NCBI GenBank assembly: GCA_007127935.1
Contig: SKYL01000074.1
Location: 1-8,572 of the forward strand
Direction of reading: 5' to 3'
Length of the DNA: 8,572 nucleotides
Source: Halorhodospira sp.
GTDB taxonomy: Bacteria > Pseudomonadota > Gammaproteobacteria > Nitrococcales > Halorhodospiraceae
Position numbers and translations under genes: made by a program. This document shows, one piece after another, positions 6,741 through 8,572 of the stretch. Positions within the stretch are counted from its first letter, which is position 1. Each line of letters begins with the position of its first letter. Below the pieces are notes generated by a model. That model saw nothing but the letters and a program-made list of their open reading frames with translations. It was not told the origin of the DNA and searched no databases.

Positions 6741-6756
6741 CGGCGGGAGCCCGCCG
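6741..6756 (-). repeat. GC-rich hairpin directly after the mreB stop
   Basis: CGGCGG and CCGCCG form a 6-bp stem with a 4-nt loop, starting 3 bp beyond the mreB TGA. There is no T-tract. It forms a tandem pair with the terminator and could protect the 3' end of mreB mRNA from exonucleases or aid termination. Confidence 0.55.
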
Positions 6757-6759
6757 GGG

Positions 6760-7803
6760 TCACTCCGTGACGAAGAGGTCGGTGCCCCGTTCGTCCATCA
6801 GTTCCAATGCACGGCCGCCGCCACGGGCCACGCAGGTCAGCGGGTCGTCCGCCACCACCACCGGCAGCCCCGTCTCTTCCATGATCAGCCGGTCGAGGTT
6901 GCGCAGCAGCGCCCCGCCGCCGGTGAGCACGATGCCACGCTCGGCCACGTCCGCGCCGAGTTCCGGCGGCGTCTGCTCCAGGGCGGTCTTGAGGGCGCTG
7001 ACGATACCCGACAGGGGCTCCTGCAACGCCTCCAGGATCTCATTGGAGTTCAGCGTGAAGGCTCGCGGTACGCCTTGGGCAAGGTTCCGGCCCCGGACCT
7101 CGATCTCCCGCACCTCGGTGTCGGGGAAGGCGGTGCCGCACTCCTGCTTGACCCGCTCGGCGGTGGATTCGCCGATCAAGATCCCGTAGTTGCGCCGCAC
7201 ATAGTTGATGATGGAGTCGTCGAAGCGGTCGCCGCCGATGCGGACCGAGGCCGAGTAGACGATGCCGTTCAACGAGAGGACGGCCACCTCGGAGGTGCCG
7301 CCGCCGATGTCGAGCACCATGGAACCGCTGGCCTCGTCCACTGGCATGCTGGCGCCGATGGCGGCGGCCATGGGCTCCTCGATCAGGTGCACCTCGCGGG
7401 CGCCGGCACCGGCGGCCGATTCGCGGATGGCCCGCCGCTCCACCTGGGTCGAGCCGCAGGGGACGCAGACCAAGACCCGCGGGCTCGGCTTGAAGAACCG
7501 CGCCTCGTGCACCTTCTTAATAAAGTGCTGAAGCATCTTCTCGGTGACGGTGAAGTCGGCGATGACGCCGTCTTTCAGCGGCCGGATCGCACGGATGGTG
7601 CCTGGGGTGCGGCCCAGCATTCGCTTGGCCTCGGCGCCCACCGCGGCGATGCGCTTGCTGCCCCCGTCTTTGTCTTGCTGGATGGCGACCACCGACGGCT
7701 CACTCAACACGATTCCCTGTCCACGCAGGTAAATCAATGTGTTGGCGGTGCCCAAATCGATGGATAGATCGTTGGAGAAGAGTCCCCGAATTCCCTTGAA
7801 CAT
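6760..7803 (-). CDS. mreB: MreB, actin-like rod-shape protein
   Basis: A 347-residue bacterial actin, the exact family size, that forms membrane-bound filaments directing lateral-wall synthesis. The N-terminal MFKGIRGLFS is an amphipathic membrane-targeting helix like that of E. coli MreB. Actin-fold nucleotide motifs are intact: phosphate-1 DLGTANT (16-22), connect-1/active-site region IEEPMAAAIGA (141-151), phosphate-2 DIGGGTSEVAV (165-175), GGDRFD (190-195) and adenosine motif TGGGALLRNL (294-303). The ATG at 7803 has AGGG at 7814-7811 with a 7-nt spacer. It is the first gene of the minus-strand cluster, divergent from gatC, and is followed by a strong terminator, so it is probably made in excess of MreC and MreD. 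Nothing is unusual in the protein. Confidence 0.98.
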   Translation of the reverse strand: MFKGIRGLFSNDLSIDLGTANTLIYLRGQGIVLSEPSVVAIQQDKDGGSKRIAAVGAEAKRMLGRTPGTIRAIRPLKDGVIADFTVTEKMLQHFIKKVHEARFFKPSPRVLVCVPCGSTQVERRAIRESAAGAGAREVHLIEEPMAAAIGASMPVDEASGSMVLDIGGGTSEVAVLSLNGIVYSASVRIGGDRFDDSIINYVRRNYGILIGESTAERVKQECGTAFPDTEVREIEVRGRNLAQGVPRAFTLNSNEILEALQEPLSGIVSALKTALEQTPPELGADVAERGIVLTGGGALLRNLDRLIMEETGLPVVVADDPLTCVARGGGRALELMDERGTDLFVTE

Positions 7804-7833
7804 TCCTGCGCCCTGCTCGGTCGAAGGTGCGCT

Positions 7834-7862
7834 AATCTAGCAGTGGCCGGGGGTTTGGGCAA
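7834..7862 (-). promoter_or_regulatory. Candidate sigma70-like promoter for mreB
   Basis: In the minus sense, TTGCCC (7862-7857) and TAGATT (7839-7834) each match four of six consensus positions with an ideal 17-nt spacer, about 30 nt upstream of the mreB start codon. The rest of the 164-bp divergent region (7804-7967) must also hold the gatC promoter, but I found no plus-strand pair good enough to call. It also contains a small hairpin, GGGCG-CACTC-CGCCC at 7906-7920, of unknown use. Confidence 0.4.
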
Positions 7863-7967
7863 GTAAATCGGTGTGGTAAGTTCACGCGCTCACACAATCG
7901 GGGTCGGGCGCACTCCGCCCATGTCGCCCCTGATGCCGACACCAACATCGACGGGAGCATTCAAGCT

Positions 7968-8255
7968 ATGGCGCTAGGCAGGGACGAGGTCTTGACCATC
8001 GCCCATCTGGCCAGGATCAGTATCGACGACCGGGATATCGACGGCTACGCCCGGAACCTCTCCGAGATCCTCTCCTTCGTGGAGCAGATGAACGCGGTGG
8101 ATACCGACGGGGTGGAACCCATGGCCCACCCGTTGGACGCCGTCCAGCGGCTGCGCGCGGACGAGGTCACCGAGCCGGACCGGCGGGAGCACTACCAGCA
8201 GTCGGCCCCCGCCGTGGAGGCCGGCCTCTATCTGGTACCACGAGTGGTCGAATAA
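7968..8255 (+). CDS. gatC: GatC subunit of Asp-tRNA(Asn)/Glu-tRNA(Gln) amidotransferase
   Basis: A 95-residue protein, the usual GatC length. GatC wraps the GatA-GatB interface and stabilises the GatCAB complex that converts mischarged Glu-tRNA(Gln) and/or Asp-tRNA(Asn) to the correct amidated form in the cytoplasm. Recognisable segments are VLTIAHLARISI (8-19), NLSEILSFVEQMNAVDTDGV (29-48), EPMAHPLDAVQRLRAD (49-64) and the C-terminal EAGLYLVPRVVE. The ATG at 7968 has GGGAG at 7953-7957 with a 10-nt spacer. It is divergent from mreB, an arrangement also found in Pseudomonas. Its presence implies that the organism uses the indirect route for at least one of these two tRNAs. A single TAA separates it from gatA, which is in the same frame. 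Confidence 0.96.
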   Translation: MALGRDEVLTIAHLARISIDDRDIDGYARNLSEILSFVEQMNAVDTDGVEPMAHPLDAVQRLRADEVTEPDRREHYQQSAPAVEAGLYLVPRVVE

Positions 8256-8279
8256 TTGACGAAAGGGGTGGGGCGTCCA

Positions 8280-8572
8280 GTGGTGGAACGAGCAGCGGAA
8301 CCGATCCATGAGAAGACAGTGGCGGAGGTGGCCGCGGCGTTGCGGGCCGGGGCCTTCTCCAGCCGTGAACTGACCGAGGCGTATCTGGCGCGTATCGAGC
8401 GCCTCGACCCGCAGATCAACAGCTTGATCACGGTGACCGCCGAGCGCGCCCTGGCCGCCGCCGACGCCGCCGATGCCCGGCTGCGCGACGGCGGCGCGGG
8501 GCCGCTGACCGGGGTGCCCATCATCCACAAGGACATCTTCTGCGTGGACGGGGTGCGGACCACCTGCGGCTC
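8280..8572 (+). CDS. gatA: GatA subunit of tRNA-dependent amidotransferase, 5' part
   Basis: The first 97 codons plus two bases are present; the rest lies beyond the right edge. GatA is the amidase-signature subunit that hydrolyses glutamine and passes ammonia to GatB. LTGVPIIHKDIF (76-87) and GVRTTCGS (91-98) are the start of the amidase signature, with K84 as the expected catalytic lysine of the Lys-Ser-Ser triad; the two serines are outside the window. The upstream helix with RIERLDPQINSLITV (38-52) is typical. No in-frame ATG exists near the start. GTG at 8280 is preferred, with purine-rich GGGG at 8270-8273 six bases upstream; the adjacent GTG at 8283 and the earlier GTG at 8268 or TTG at 8256 are alternatives. 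It lies 24 bp after gatC and is surely in the same operon. Confidence 0.93.
   Translation, partial: MVERAAEPIHEKTVAEVAAALRAGAFSSRELTEAYLARIERLDPQINSLITVTAERALAAADAADARLRDGGAGPLTGVPIIHKDIFCVDGVRTTCG

Noticed and set aside
6706..7767. A 353-codon plus-strand open frame antisense to mreB, with a terminator-like stem at its left end
   Set aside because: MreB on the minus strand is unmistakable. The plus-strand product is a low-complexity His/Gly/Asp-rich translation typical of antisense frames in GC-rich genes.
7863..7967. A plus-strand promoter for gatC
   Set aside because: Pairs such as TTGGGC with TAAGTT match only three of six positions in each box; none stands out enough to annotate, though a promoter must exist here.
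8308..8310. ATG as the gatA start
   Set aside because: It is out of frame with the amidase-signature reading frame.
1..8572. CRISPR array, insertion sequence, tRNA/rRNA gene, prophage or defence system
   Set aside because: The window is almost fully occupied by conserved housekeeping genes. I saw no spaced direct repeats, transposase motifs, cloverleaf or other accessory-island signs.

Overview
The window is one continuous piece of a high-GC gammaproteobacterial chromosome. Gene order and protein motifs suggest a Chromatiales/Ectothiorhodospiraceae-like or related lineage, but this is an inference from synteny and GC richness; no species can be named. Almost all of it is the rod-shape (elongasome) and peptidoglycan-maturation cluster. 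It is transcribed on the minus strand in the order mreB, mreC, mreD, mrdA (PBP2), rodA, mltB-type lytic transglycosylase, rlpA, then the first 15 codons of a probable dacA. At the right edge, on the plus strand and divergent from mreB, are gatC and the 5' part of gatA.

Layout, left to right: probable dacA start (1-45, minus, cut by the window edge); a 71-bp gap with a small inverted repeat; rlpA (117-1130); mltB (1127-2137); rodA (2142-3275); mrdA (3272-5212); mreD (5217-5705); mreC (5702-6583); a 176-bp mreB-mreC gap with a strong intrinsic terminator, a second hairpin and a candidate promoter; mreB (6760-7803); a 164-bp divergent control region; gatC (7968-8255); gatA (8280 to the edge). 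The six genes mreC to rlpA are packed with alternating 4-bp overlaps and 4-bp gaps, so they are very probably co-transcribed and translationally coupled.

MreB filaments, with the membrane proteins MreC and MreD, position and activate the RodA glycosyltransferase and PBP2 transpeptidase pair that builds the lateral wall. MltB cleaves glycan strands, RlpA acts on denuded septal glycan and DacA trims pentapeptides. GatCAB is an unrelated housekeeping neighbour that amidates mischarged Glu-tRNA(Gln) and/or Asp-tRNA(Asn).

I do not see an undescribed system. The points worth a second look are: mreC seems to begin at an ATC codon, since no ATG/GTG/TTG start preserves its membrane anchor; a terminator separates mreB from mreC; PBP2 has a Cys/Cys/His set where a zinc site is known in relatives, but Ser at the fourth position; and a run of ten C lies just after the RlpA lipobox.
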